Positions 27,137-35,761 of a stretch of 64,000 bases of DNA are shown piece after piece. Source of the DNA: Nocardia miyunensis NBRC 108239 (GTDB taxonomy: Bacteria > Actinomycetota > Actinomycetes > Mycobacteriales > Mycobacteriaceae); NCBI RefSeq assembly GCF_001613065.1, contig NZ_BDBQ01000001.1, positions 310,001 to 374,000 on the forward strand. Direction: 5' to 3'. Under the pieces are notes generated by a model. It saw only the letters and a list, made by a program, of their open reading frames with translations. It ran no database searches and had not been told where the DNA came from. The position numbers and the translations under genes were made by a program. Position 1 is the stretch's first letter. Each line of letters begins with the position of its first letter.

Positions 27137-28281
27137 CACTTCACCAGCTCGAGGATCGTGGCGTTGGCCTGCCCACCGCCCTCGCACATGGTCTGCAGAC
27201 CGTAGCGAATATCGTTGCGGCGCATGTGGAATACCAGGTCGGTCAGGATGCGGGCGCCGGAGCCACCGAGCGGGTGGCCCAGGGCGATGGCGCCGCCGTT
27301 GGGGTTCAGCTTCTCATCGGGCGCGCCGATCTCCTTCTGCCACGCCATCGGCACCGGCGCGAAGGCCTCGTTGACCTCGAACACACCGATGTCATCGATC
27401 GTCAGACCAGAGCGCTGCAGCGCCTTCTCGGTCGCGGGGATCGGGGCGCCGAGCATCATGACCGGGTCCGCGCCCGCCACGACCGCAGTGTGCACCCGGG
27501 CGGTCGGCGTCAGCCCGTGCTTGCTCGCGAATTCGTCGCTGACGATCAGCAGTGCCGCCGCGCCGTCGGAGATCTGGGACGAGTTACCCGCGTGAATGAC
27601 GCCGTCCTCCTTGAAGACGGTCTTCAGGCCGGCCAGCTTCTCCACGGTGGTGCCGCGGCGAATGCCCTCGTCCTTCGAGACCACGGTGCCGTCGGGCAGG
27701 GTGACCGGCACGATCTGCGCGTCGAACAGGCCGGCGTCCTGCGCGGCCGCGGCGCGTTCGTGCGAACGGGCCGAGAACGCGTCCACCTCGGCCCGCGACA
27801 GGGCCCACTTCTCGGCCATGATCTCCGCGCCGATGCCCTGATTGGGCGAGGCGTGATAACGCTCGGTGAACTTGGGGCTGAGCGGGCTGCCGCCACCGGC
27901 CACCGCCGCACCCATCGGCACCCGCGACATCGACTCGACCCCACCGGCGACCACGGCCTCGTAGTGACCGGCGAGCACGCTGGCCACGGCGAAGTTCAGC
28001 GACTGCTGCGACGAGCCGCACTGGCGGTCGACGGTCACACCCGGCACCGATTCCGGCCAGCCCGCGGCGAGCACCGCATTGCGAGCGATGTCGTGGGTCT
28101 GTTCGCCGACCTGCCCCACGCAGCCCCAGATGACGTCCTCGATCAGCTCGGGTGCGATACCCGCCCGCTTGACCAGTTCCTGCAGCACGACCGCCGACAG
28201 GTCGACGGGGTGAATTCCGGACAGCCCGCCGTTGCGCTTGCCGACCGGAGTCCGCACCGCCTCGACAATTACAGCACCCAT
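27136..28281 (-). CDS. Acetyl-CoA C-acyltransferase (thiolase)
   Basis: A 381-residue thiolase. The nucleophilic cysteine is C88 in DRQCGSSQQSL, the active-site His about H336 in AIALGHPLGGSGAR, and the second Cys about C366 in QTMCEGGGQANATILE. NEAFAPV is also present. Length and motifs are complete. It would cleave a 3-ketoacyl-CoA with CoA. RBS AAAGGA precedes ATG 28281. It lies 13 bp after the acyl-CoA dehydrogenase and is coupled to the hydratase. This is the only intact thiolase in the window. A second thiolase (45515-46475) is dead. Confidence 0.93.
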   Translation of the reverse strand: MGAVIVEAVRTPVGKRNGGLSGIHPVDLSAVVLQELVKRAGIAPELIEDVIWGCVGQVGEQTHDIARNAVLAAGWPESVPGVTVDRQCGSSQQSLNFAVASVLAGHYEAVVAGGVESMSRVPMGAAVAGGGSPLSPKFTERYHASPNQGIGAEIMAEKWALSRAEVDAFSARSHERAAAAQDAGLFDAQIVPVTLPDGTVVSKDEGIRRGTTVEKLAGLKTVFKEDGVIHAGNSSQISDGAAALLIVSDEFASKHGLTPTARVHTAVVAGADPVMMLGAPIPATEKALQRSGLTIDDIGVFEVNEAFAPVPMAWQKEIGAPDEKLNPNGGAIALGHPLGGSGARILTDLVFHMRRNDIRYGLQTMCEGGGQANATILELVK

Positions 28282-28294
28282 TGGGTTTTCCTTT

Positions 28295-29443
28295 CTACAG
28301 TCCGAGCGAGCGCCCGATGATTTCCTTCATGATCTGAGTCGAGCCGCCATAGATCGTCTGGATCCGAGCGTCGGCGTAGGCCTTGGCGATCGGATACTCC
28401 ATCATGAATCCGTAGCCGCCGTGCAGCTGCTGACAGGTGTAGATCAGGCGCTGCTGCAGTTCGGTGGTCCACCATTTCGCCTTGGCGGCATCGGTGCCGT
28501 CGAGAGTGCCCGCGTTCAACGCGGTGATGCACCGGTCGACGTACACCTGGGCGAGATCGACCTCCGTCTCGAGTGTCGCCAGCTCGAACTTGTTCGCCTG
28601 GAAGGACCCGATCGCTGTCCCGAATGCCTTGCGGGACTTCACATATTCGAGCGTCATATCCAGCAGCGTCCGGCACGAGGCGACGGCCGTGACCGCGATG
28701 GACAGCCGTTCCATCGGCAAGTTGCGCATCAGGTGCAGGAATCCCTTGCCGACCTCACCGATCACATTCGTCGACGGGACCCGCACCTGATCGAAGGTGA
28801 GTTCCGCGGTGTCTTGGGAGTGCATGCCCAGTTTCTCGAGGTTGCGGCCGCGGGTGAACCCGGCCATCCCACGCTCGACACCCAGCAGGGTGAACGCTGC
28901 GCTGGCCTTCGCATCGGGGTCGGTGCGAGCGACCACGATCACCAGGTCGGCATGGATACCGGAGGAGATGAAGGTCTTCGATCCGGTCAGCACCCAGTCG
29001 TCGCCGTCCCTGTGCGCCGAGGTCCGAATCCCCTGCAGGTCACTGCCCGCGCCCGGTTCGGTCATCGCAACCGCCACCACCAGCTCACCACTGGCGAACG
29101 CCGGGAGCCACCGCGCCTTCTGCTCGTCGTTGGTGAGCTCGAGCATGTAGGGGGCGAGCACGTCGTTCTGCAGGGTGAAGGCCGGACCGCCCGAGGACGC
29201 CCGGGCCAGCTCCTCGGCGACGATCGCGTTGTAGCGGAAATCGCCCGCCACCCCGCCGCCGCCGAACTCCTCCGGAACCGAGAAGCCGATCACTCCGAAC
29301 TTGGCAGCATCGACATACAAGTGCTTGTCGATGATGCCGTCGGACTCCCACTGCCGCTGATGGGGAGTCGCGTAGCGGGCCAGGAATTCACGGACCGTCT
29401 CGCGGTACTGGTCGTGTTCGGCTTCGAAGATTTCTCGCTGCAT
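28295..29443 (-). CDS. Acyl-CoA dehydrogenase
   Basis: A 382-residue FAD enzyme. The flavin-site motif is VAMTEPGAGSDLQGI, the following strand is GSKTFISSG, and the C-terminal helix pair is QQLHGGYGFMMEYPIAK and IQTIYGGSTQIMKEIIGRS. These match long-chain or FadE-type family members. It introduces the 2,3 double bond in acyl-CoA. The ribosome site before ATG 29443 is weak, but only 6 bp separate it from the ligase stop, so coupling is likely. Electrons should go to electron-transfer flavoprotein, which is not encoded here. Confidence 0.92.
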   Translation of the reverse strand: MQREIFEAEHDQYRETVREFLARYATPHQRQWESDGIIDKHLYVDAAKFGVIGFSVPEEFGGGGVAGDFRYNAIVAEELARASSGGPAFTLQNDVLAPYMLELTNDEQKARWLPAFASGELVVAVAMTEPGAGSDLQGIRTSAHRDGDDWVLTGSKTFISSGIHADLVIVVARTDPDAKASAAFTLLGVERGMAGFTRGRNLEKLGMHSQDTAELTFDQVRVPSTNVIGEVGKGFLHLMRNLPMERLSIAVTAVASCRTLLDMTLEYVKSRKAFGTAIGSFQANKFELATLETEVDLAQVYVDRCITALNAGTLDGTDAAKAKWWTTELQQRLIYTCQQLHGGYGFMMEYPIAKAYADARIQTIYGGSTQIMKEIIGRSLGL

Positions 29444-29449
29444 CTGTGG

Positions 29450-30994
29450 CTACCTTCCCGATGCGACCGCTGGCACCGACGCGGATTCGTCTATCGCCCC
29501 GACCATTTCGAGCAGGCGACGCCGATCCACCTTCAGCGACACACTTCTCGGCAACTCGGGCACCGTGTAGATCCGCACCGGGATCTCGTAGGCGGTGAGC
29601 TGGCCACGGCAGAATGCCTTCAGCTCGGCCTCGGGGACCTCCGTGGCGCCCTCGCGTAGCTCCACGACCGCGACGGGCACCTTTCCGAGTCGCTCGTCGT
29701 CGCGGCCGTACACCGTGGCGTCCAGGATCGCGTCGTGCGCGCGCAGCGCCTCGGCGACGGTTTCGGGCTGAATCTTGAATCCGCCCCGGATGATCGCATC
29801 ATCCGCGCGACCGTCGATATAGACGAATCCGTCCTCGTCGAGGTGGCCGAGATCCGAGGTGCGAACCCATTCGTGTTTGCCGGTGCCGGTCTGGCTGGAG
29901 CTGACCTCGAGCCGCCCGGACTCACCGAGCGCCAGGACCGTGCCGTCCTCGGCGACCGCCCGGAGCTTCACTCCCGGCATTTCCCGCCCGACGCTGCCAC
30001 GCTTCTTCGTCCACCACTGTGCATGCATCGGTTTCGTCCACCCGGCGATCGCGCCGGAGAACTCGGTGGCCCCGTACATGATCAGTACCGGGATGCCGTA
30101 CTTGGCGGTGAATTCGTCGGCGAGGTCCGGGTTGACGAATGTCGTTCCCGCGGTGATCGCACGCAGACTGGCCAGATCTTCGGCCGGGACGTCGGCGCTG
30201 ATCACCGCACGCATTCCGGCCGGCGGCAGACCGGCGACCTTCGGTTGATGCTCTTTGACCGCCGCGCACCAGCCCTCGACGGTGAAGCGCGGGAGCATCA
30301 CGAACGGCCTGGCCTCGGCAAGGTTCTGCAACACACCCCACAGACCGCCGATATGCACGATCGGGAGCGTGACCAGCGCGACACGGCCGGTGAGGAGCTT
30401 GCGGTCGGGCGGGCCGGCCGCGCCGGTATGGCCGTGCACGGCGGTCAGCGCGGCCTCGAGCTGACGCCAGGTGAGCGGAATCCGCTTGGGCGGGCCGGTG
30501 GTGCCCGAGGTGAACATCTCCACGCCCACCGGATCGGCGATCTCGCCGTCACTCTCGGGCGGGGTGGCCGCGGTCGCCTCGGTGGTGGCGGCGACCTGCT
30601 GGCCGTCGACGGCGAATCCGATCATGCCGCCTTTCTCGGCCGCGGACCGGAACAACGGTTCGCTCCACAGAGATTCGGATGCCAGAACAGCACGGGGGTA
30701 CGCATTGGCCATATCGGCGGTCAGCCGCGCAGCCGGCTGCATCGGGTTGAGGGTGATGACTGTGCGCCCCTTGCCCAGGATGGCGATGAGCGCGGCGATC
30801 GACTCCATCCGATTGTCGAGCACCACGCCGACTCTGCTGCCCTCGTTGCACTCGGCCTCGGCCAGTGCGGTGTCCAGGGTCTCCGCAAGTGCCCGGACCT
30901 CCCCCCAGGTGAACCAGGTGTCACCCTGCTGAATCATGGGCGCGTCGTCGTCGGCCTCCCACAGCCGCGCCAACGCGCCTCTGATGCTCGTCAT
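29450..30994 (-). CDS. AMP-forming acyl-CoA synthetase
   Basis: A 514-residue ANL enzyme. The phosphate loop reads EMFTSGTTGPPKRIPLT (Arg follows the Lys of the usual PKG). Later motifs are MYGATEFSGA, WVRTSDLGHLDEDGF and DDAIIRGGFKI, and the C-terminal lysine is in SLKVDRRRLLE, where the usual G-K pair is altered to L-K. The P-loop change and this terminus place it in a divergent ligase branch. ATG 30994 has GGGAGGAAAACA in front. It is the first gene of the operon down to 26339 and divergent from the dehydrogenase at 31165. The GTTAAC-centred palindrome at 31125-31144 is in the shared promoter. Confidence 0.87.
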   Translation of the reverse strand: MTSIRGALARLWEADDDAPMIQQGDTWFTWGEVRALAETLDTALAEAECNEGSRVGVVLDNRMESIAALIAILGKGRTVITLNPMQPAARLTADMANAYPRAVLASESLWSEPLFRSAAEKGGMIGFAVDGQQVAATTEATAATPPESDGEIADPVGVEMFTSGTTGPPKRIPLTWRQLEAALTAVHGHTGAAGPPDRKLLTGRVALVTLPIVHIGGLWGVLQNLAEARPFVMLPRFTVEGWCAAVKEHQPKVAGLPPAGMRAVISADVPAEDLASLRAITAGTTFVNPDLADEFTAKYGIPVLIMYGATEFSGAIAGWTKPMHAQWWTKKRGSVGREMPGVKLRAVAEDGTVLALGESGRLEVSSSQTGTGKHEWVRTSDLGHLDEDGFVYIDGRADDAIIRGGFKIQPETVAEALRAHDAILDATVYGRDDERLGKVPVAVVELREGATEVPEAELKAFCRGQLTAYEIPVRIYTVPELPRSVSLKVDRRRLLEMVGAIDESASVPAVASGR

Positions 30995-31124
30995 TGTTTT
31001 CCTCCCACTCTTGCGGTAGCGGGCCACCGAGCCGGGGCGCCGCACTCCGGCTCCCGGCCGTATCGATCGCCGTGATCACGCAGTCCGGAATCCCGGCTGT
31101 CGTATGCTCTATTCAGAAGATAGC

Positions 31125-31144
31125 TGACATGGTTAACTAGGTCA
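31125..31144. promoter_or_regulatory. GTTAAC-centred palindrome in a divergent promoter
   Basis: TGACATGGTTAACTAGGTCA is palindromic at 8 of 10 base pairs. It lies between the divergent starts at 30994 and 31165, 20 bp before the latter. It shares 13 of 20 positions, including GGTTAAC, with the palindrome at 15201-15220, so the same or a related regulator may bind both. Confidence 0.55.
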
Positions 31145-31164
31145 ACATTCAAAGGAGGAACGTC

Positions 31165-32235
31165 GTGGATTTCGCATTGAGTGCCGAACAGGAAGACCTG
31201 GCCGCCAGTGAGCGCGCATGGCTGGCCAAACACGACCCGATCGCGGCGCGACGGCCGACCATCGACGATGGTCCGGCGCGAGTGCCCGACATCGCCACGC
31301 AACACGTAGTGGAGTCGGGGCTCATCGGCTTGCTCACCGCCGACATGGGTGGCACCCATGTCGATCTGGCGGTCCTGGTCGAAGAACACGGCCGAGCCGC
31401 CAGCGCCGTACCACTCGCCGAGCTGGCCCTGGCCACGGCCGAACTCGCCAAGCTCGACCACCCGCTGGCCGCGCAGGCCGAGGCGAACGCGAACGGCACC
31501 GAGTCGATTCCGCTGGTCCTCGCCTCGGTCGACGGCTCCCCCCTCACCGCCGAGACCGTCGGCGAGCAGTTGCGCATCAGCGGCTCCACCACACCTGCCA
31601 CAGCACTGCTCGACGCCACCGGATTCCTGCTCGCCGCAACATCTTCCGACCGCACCGAAATTCTCGTCCACATCGCGGCCGGAAGCGAAGGCGCCGGTGT
31701 GCGCACCCTGGAAACACTCGACCTCACCAGGTCCTGGTCGATCCTCGACCTCGATCTGGCGGTGCCCGCCGAGCGCTGGACGAGTGTCCCGACGGGGACC
31801 GTCGCGTATCTCGCGGATGCCCTGGCCCTCTACCGGAAGATGGACGCGCTCGGCGCTGCCGAGCGTCTGGTGGAACAGACGGTCGGGTATGCGGGTCAGC
31901 GCACCCAGTTCGGTCAGCCGATCGGCTCGTTCCAGGCCGTCAAACACCACTGCGCCGATATGGCCCTGCGGACCGAGGCGTCCCGGGCGTCGTTGTGGGC
32001 CGCCGCGGTCGCACTCGACGGAAGCGACGCCGCCGCCCGCAGCACCGCGGTCTCCGCGGCGGCGGCCTATGCGGGCGAAGCCACCAGCACCGTGGCCTCG
32101 ATCGCCCTGCAGGTGCACGGCGGGATCGGGTTCACCTGGGAGCACGACCTGCATCTGCTGACCCGCCGGATCAAGGTGGACGAGTTGCTCAACGGTTCGG
32201 TGAGCTGGCACCGCCGACGGCTCGTAGGCGCCTGA
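31165..32235 (+). CDS. Acyl-CoA dehydrogenase, beta-type subunit
   Basis: A 356-residue FadE-like protein. The N-terminal domain is divergent and lacks the usual TEPGAGSD flavin motif. The C-terminal domain is typical: GQRTQFGQPIGSFQAVKHHC and LQVHGGIGFTWEHDLHLLTRR. This is the pattern of the beta or non-canonical subunit of alpha2-beta2 dehydrogenases, similar to the second half of the fused protein at 12874-15174. A partner alpha subunit would be needed; 28295-29443 or 41364-42551 are candidates. GTG 31165 has an excellent AAAGGAGG upstream. Confidence 0.88.
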   Translation: MDFALSAEQEDLAASERAWLAKHDPIAARRPTIDDGPARVPDIATQHVVESGLIGLLTADMGGTHVDLAVLVEEHGRAASAVPLAELALATAELAKLDHPLAAQAEANANGTESIPLVLASVDGSPLTAETVGEQLRISGSTTPATALLDATGFLLAATSSDRTEILVHIAAGSEGAGVRTLETLDLTRSWSILDLDLAVPAERWTSVPTGTVAYLADALALYRKMDALGAAERLVEQTVGYAGQRTQFGQPIGSFQAVKHHCADMALRTEASRASLWAAAVALDGSDAAARSTAVSAAAAYAGEATSTVASIALQVHGGIGFTWEHDLHLLTRRIKVDELLNGSVSWHRRRLVGA

Positions 32236-32271
32236 GCGACAACGCATTCCGCCATGCGGCAGGTTCGAGTT

Positions 32272-32291
32272 CCGGCTCGCCGGCGAGCCGG
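32272..32291. terminator. Bidirectional terminator, 20-bp G+C palindrome
   Basis: CCGGCTCGCCGGCGAGCCGG is a perfect palindrome lying between the convergent stops at 32235 and 32299. Confidence 0.65.
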
Positions 32292-32298
32292 TGCCGGT

Positions 32299-32925
32299 TC
32301 ACGCCCGCCGCACGCCCAGCCCGAATTTCGCGGGATCCAGGCACTCGAGGTACTCGATCGCGGTATCTATCGCCTCGTTCAGTTCGGCACGGGTGCGGCA
32401 TTTGAGCACCACGCGGGCGGACTCCGCGCGCATCGCCAGCAGAAAGTCACGGAGCAGCTTCTCCCGGCGCGAGGACCCCAGGCCGAGTAGTGCGATGTCG
32501 TGGTCGCCACCCCGGCGCGCCTGGCCCCGGCGGATCGCGTCGAAACCCGGTGGCGTATCGCCCATGGCCGCCACCCGGGCCCGGGACTGGTTCTCCCACA
32601 ACAGTTCCAGATATGCCCGGGTGCTCACCCCATACAACTGCATCGGGTTGTCGACACCATCCGCGCGCGCGGACTCCACGGCCTCCCGCACCCGCCCGTC
32701 GATCTGCTCGACCAGATCGCTCCAGATCGCCAGGAAGACCTCGGCCTTACCGCCGAAGTGGTGATAGATGCTGCCGACACTGACTCCGGATTTGTCGACG
32801 ATATCGGCCATGGTCGCCGCGGTGAATCCACGTTCGCCGAAGATCTCCGCGGCGGCATCGAGTACCCGGTCCTTGGTTTCCGGCGAACTCGTCCAGCCGC
32901 GGGTGCGGCCCTTGGTATCCGTCAT
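32299..32925 (-). CDS. TetR family transcriptional regulator
   Basis: A 208-residue regulator. The helix-turn-helix is at about residues 18-62 (KDRVLDAAAEIFGERGF, then MADIVDKSGVSVGSIYHHF). The ligand domain begins near VFLAIWSDLVEQ. ATG 32925 follows GGAGGATCG. A longer frame to 32967 has no ribosome site. It is divergent from the amidohydrolase at 33142, with triple ATTCT repeats in between, so it probably governs the amidohydrolase, small protein and LLM group (inference). Confidence 0.9.
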   Translation of the reverse strand: MTDTKGRTRGWTSSPETKDRVLDAAAEIFGERGFTAATMADIVDKSGVSVGSIYHHFGGKAEVFLAIWSDLVEQIDGRVREAVESARADGVDNPMQLYGVSTRAYLELLWENQSRARVAAMGDTPPGFDAIRRGQARRGGDHDIALLGLGSSRREKLLRDFLLAMRAESARVVLKCRTRAELNEAIDTAIEYLECLDPAKFGLGVRRA

Positions 32926-32991
32926 CGATCCTCCGTCGCCCGAGATCCGCGCCTTGACTTCTCCCACTCTCCGTGGTGATAATCACCTTAC

Positions 32992-33022
32992 ATTCTAAAA
33001 TACCATTCTAGAAACTGATTCT
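32992..33022. promoter_or_regulatory. Three ATTCT elements at exact 13-bp spacing
   Basis: ATTCT occurs at 32992-32996, 33005-33009 and 33018-33022, inside the A/T-rich gap between the TetR gene and the amidohydrolase. The middle copy is part of the palindrome TTCTAGAA. It may be a promoter or operator of that divergent pair. Confidence 0.4.
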
Positions 33023-33141
33023 GGCCAGACGGAGCGGTTCCCGACGACCGGGATCGTTGTGGCCGACCCGGGGACGCATCCGTCCCACATCAGCCGCGCA
33101 TTTCCTCTCACCGTCACGGTGGAGAGATCAGGAGGCATCAC

Positions 33142-34296
33142 ATGACAATCAAGCTGTGGGCGAACTCGGCGGACTCGCACTTCCTCGAGCCCGAGGATCT
33201 GTGGCGCAGCCGGCTGCCCAAGCGGCTGGCCGAACTCGTCCCCCGGTCGGAGAAGGACCCCGACGGCAAGTGGGAGACCGTGTTCGTCGACGGGCAGGCC
33301 TTCCGGCGCCGACTGCCTACGATCTCCCAGGAGGAGTTCTTCGCCGCGAGTCACCGCGCGCCCGGCTCCGCCGATGTGACCAAGCGCCTGCCGGACCTCG
33401 ATGAAGAGGGCATCTGGTCGGAGCTGGTGTTCCCGTCGCTGGGCATGTGGGCGTCGTCGTTCCGCACTCCCGAGGTGCTGCGGGAGGCGACCCGGGCGTC
33501 CAACGACTGGGCCAAAGAGGTCATCATGGACTACTCGCCACGCCTGCTCCCCACCGCTCAGGTCTCGACCCTGTCCATCGAGGACGCGTGCGCCGAGCTG
33601 AAGCGTTGCGGCGAACTGGGTTTCAAGGCCGTCTTCCTGACCGTCGCCCCGCACCCGCAGCAGAAGGACTACAACCACGACGCGTGGGAACCGTTCTGGG
33701 CGCTCGCCGAGGACATCGGCATGGTCATCTCGTTCCACATCGGCACCGAGCCGATCGATATGGCCAGCGGCGGCGCGGCCGGTGTCATGTACCGGGGACC
33801 CGGAGGCGCGGTGCTGAACTACACCGAGACCACCTTCGGCGGCCAGCGCGCGGTGATGAAACTGGTCGCCTCCGGAGCGCTGGACCGGCACCCGAACCTG
33901 AAAGTCCTTGTCTCCGAAGGCGGTGCGACCTGGGTACCGTTCATCGCCGATCGGATGGAGGAGGGCTACCGCCAGCATTCCCAGGTGGTGCGCCCGAAGC
34001 TGAACCGCTCGCCGAAGGAGATCATCTACTCCCAGGTGTACGCGTCGTTCCAGCACGACGAATCGGCCGTGCACGCGATGACCGCCATGGGCTTCAACAA
34101 CGTGATGTGGGGCAGCGACTACCCGCACATGGAGGGCACCTACGGCCACACCCAGAAGACCCTCCACCATCTGTTCGACAATGTCGATCAGGCCACCCGC
34201 GACCGGATCACCTTCGGCGCATTCCGGGAACTGTTCCCCGACGCCCCGCTGCCGCCTGCCCCGGGCACCCTCAACCCGGCCGCAGCGACGGCCTGA
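33142..34296 (+). CDS. Amidohydrolase-family metal-dependent hydrolase (amidohydrolase 2)
   Basis: A 384-residue TIM-barrel hydrolase. D11-x-H13 in ADSHFLEPEDLW, the His in VISFHIGTEP and the Asp/His pair in MWGSDYPHMEGTYGH are the metal and catalytic landmarks of the ACMS-decarboxylase-like group. It could decarboxylate or hydrolyse a cyclic intermediate. ATG 33142 follows GGAGGCATCAC. It is the first of three plus-strand genes, with a 67-residue Cys-rich protein and an LLM oxidoreductase following. Amidohydrolase-2 plus LLM pairs recur in mycobacterial and nocardial catabolic loci, mostly without known substrates. Confidence 0.88.
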   Translation: MTIKLWANSADSHFLEPEDLWRSRLPKRLAELVPRSEKDPDGKWETVFVDGQAFRRRLPTISQEEFFAASHRAPGSADVTKRLPDLDEEGIWSELVFPSLGMWASSFRTPEVLREATRASNDWAKEVIMDYSPRLLPTAQVSTLSIEDACAELKRCGELGFKAVFLTVAPHPQQKDYNHDAWEPFWALAEDIGMVISFHIGTEPIDMASGGAAGVMYRGPGGAVLNYTETTFGGQRAVMKLVASGALDRHPNLKVLVSEGGATWVPFIADRMEEGYRQHSQVVRPKLNRSPKEIIYSQVYASFQHDESAVHAMTAMGFNNVMWGSDYPHMEGTYGHTQKTLHHLFDNVDQATRDRITFGAFRELFPDAPLPPAPGTLNPAAATA

Positions 34297-34330
34297 CGGC
34301 GGCCGTCCCCGACAGAATCGAGAACACCCC

Positions 34331-34534
34331 ATGGAAGACAGCGTTCTCTACGACCTGCCGACCGAGTTCTTCGCCGACATGGCCGCCGCCTCGGGCTACT
34401 GCGATGCCCAGTCCATCCTGCCCGTCGATGGAAAGTACCTGTGCCACTGCACCTGTGGCCGCTGGGACGTCGAAGCCCCCACCCGCGACGAGGGCCTGAC
34501 CCTCGCCCGCGCCCACACCGCGGAAACCCAGTAG
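34331..34534 (+). CDS. Small cysteine-rich protein of unknown function
   Basis: A 67-residue protein. ATG 34331 is 34 bp after the amidohydrolase stop, with a weak ribosome site, and the gene ends 75 bp before the LLM gene. Cysteines sit at 24, 38, 40 and 42 with H39 and H62. The CHCTCGRW run could hold a metal such as zinc. No signal peptide or membrane segment is seen. Codon use is as G+C-rich as its neighbours, supporting a real gene. I do not recognise the family. Its fixed place between two enzymes suggests an accessory or metal-handling role (inference). Confidence 0.65.
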   Translation: MEDSVLYDLPTEFFADMAAASGYCDAQSILPVDGKYLCHCTCGRWDVEAPTRDEGLTLARAHTAETQ

Positions 34535-34609
34535 CACAACCGAATACGACGCGCATCCGCATCGGGCCCCGGGCCGGTGCGGATGCTTCATTTCACGAAC
34601 CGGAGAATC

Positions 34610-35641
34610 ATGAAGGTCGACCTCCCCCTGTCCTCCCCCACCGGCGCCCTCGCCGATGTCGCGGCCATGGCCCGGAACGCCGAGTCGAGCGGATTCGACG
34701 GCGTCTCCTACAGCGAGGTCGTCTCGGATCCATTGCTGCACTTGACGATTGCGGCCGGGGTCACCGAGCGCGTCGACCTGCTGACCAATATCGTCGTGGC
34801 CTTCGCGCGATCTCCGATGACGCTCGCCGTACAGGGACGCGCCTTGCAGGACTACAGCGGCGGACGACTCACCCTGGGCCTGGGTAGCCAGATCAAACCC
34901 CATATCGAGCGCCGCTTCTCGATGCCGTGGAGTTCCCCGGCCGCACGGATGGCCGAATTCGTCTCGGCCATGCGCGCCATCTGGTCAGCCTGGGCCACCG
35001 GCGAGAAATTGAACTTCCAGGGCGAGTTCTACTCGCACACCCTGATGACACCGATGTTCACGCCGGCGACCGAGCAAACCGACCCGAAGATTCTGCTCGC
35101 GGGCGTAGGCGCGAAAATGACCGAGACCGCGGGCGCGGTCGCGGACGGCCTACTGCTGCACGCCTTTACGACGGACAGATATCTGCGTGAGATCACCCTG
35201 CCGGCCCTGGCGACCGGCCGGGCGGCACCCGATGCTCCGGCCGCCGCACCCGAGATCGTGGCATCGACGTTCGCAGCCCTGGGACACACCGAGGAGGCAC
35301 TGTCCACATCGATGACCGCGGTTCGCCGACAGATCGCCTTCTACGGTTCGACGCCGGCTTACCGCCCGGTGCTGGAGGTCCATGGTCTCGGCGAACTCGG
35401 CGAGGAGCTGACCCGACTGTCGAAGAGCGACCGCGCGGATAAATGGTCCGAGATGGGAACGCTGATCGACGACGACATCCTCGACCTGTTCGCGGTCGTC
35501 GGCACACCCGAGGGGGCGGCAAAAGCACTACTCGACCGAGTCGGCGACGTCGTCACGCGGTACGAGATCAACAACATCGGCATCCCGACGCCCGGCCTGC
35601 AACTGGAGTTCGCTGCCGCATTGCGGTCCAGCCAAATCTGA
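34610..35641 (+). CDS. LLM-class F420-dependent oxidoreductase
   Basis: A 343-residue luciferase-like monooxygenase-fold protein of the TIGR03617-like branch. Visible landmarks are SSGFDGVSYSEVVSDPLLHL, NIVVAFARSPMTLAVQGRAL, GGRLTLGLGSQIKPHIERRF and PKILLAGVGAKMTE. These proteins are predicted to use coenzyme F420 (established for the class, not shown here). ATG 34610 follows CGGAGAATC. A longer frame to 34577 has no ribosome site. It ends the amidohydrolase group and is followed by two hairpins. It is likely a redox step on a ring or carbonyl intermediate. Confidence 0.9.
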   Translation: MKVDLPLSSPTGALADVAAMARNAESSGFDGVSYSEVVSDPLLHLTIAAGVTERVDLLTNIVVAFARSPMTLAVQGRALQDYSGGRLTLGLGSQIKPHIERRFSMPWSSPAARMAEFVSAMRAIWSAWATGEKLNFQGEFYSHTLMTPMFTPATEQTDPKILLAGVGAKMTETAGAVADGLLLHAFTTDRYLREITLPALATGRAAPDAPAAAPEIVASTFAALGHTEEALSTSMTAVRRQIAFYGSTPAYRPVLEVHGLGELGEELTRLSKSDRADKWSEMGTLIDDDILDLFAVVGTPEGAAKALLDRVGDVVTRYEINNIGIPTPGLQLEFAAALRSSQI

Positions 35642-35658
35642 TCGACCGATCTTTGCGG

Positions 35659-35686
35659 CATCCTTCGGGGCCACGCCCGAAGGATG
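35659..35686. terminator. Terminator after the LLM oxidoreductase
   Basis: Perfect 11-bp arms CATCCTTCGGG and CCCGAAGGATG flank a 6-nt loop, 18 bp after the LLM stop at 35641. Confidence 0.8.
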
Positions 35687-35726
35687 ATGTTCCGCCCGAT
35701 CGCCATGTTCCATGGCTGTCGGCACC

Positions 35727-35761
35727 AGCCATTGTCTCGGAAATCGTTCGAGGCAATGGCT
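35727..35761. terminator. Second hairpin between convergent LLM and TetR genes
   Basis: AGCCATTG...CAATGGCT with an inner CTCG...CGAG stem ends at the TetR stop codon. It probably serves transcription of the minus-strand TetR gene. The two hairpins together insulate the convergent pair. Confidence 0.55.
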
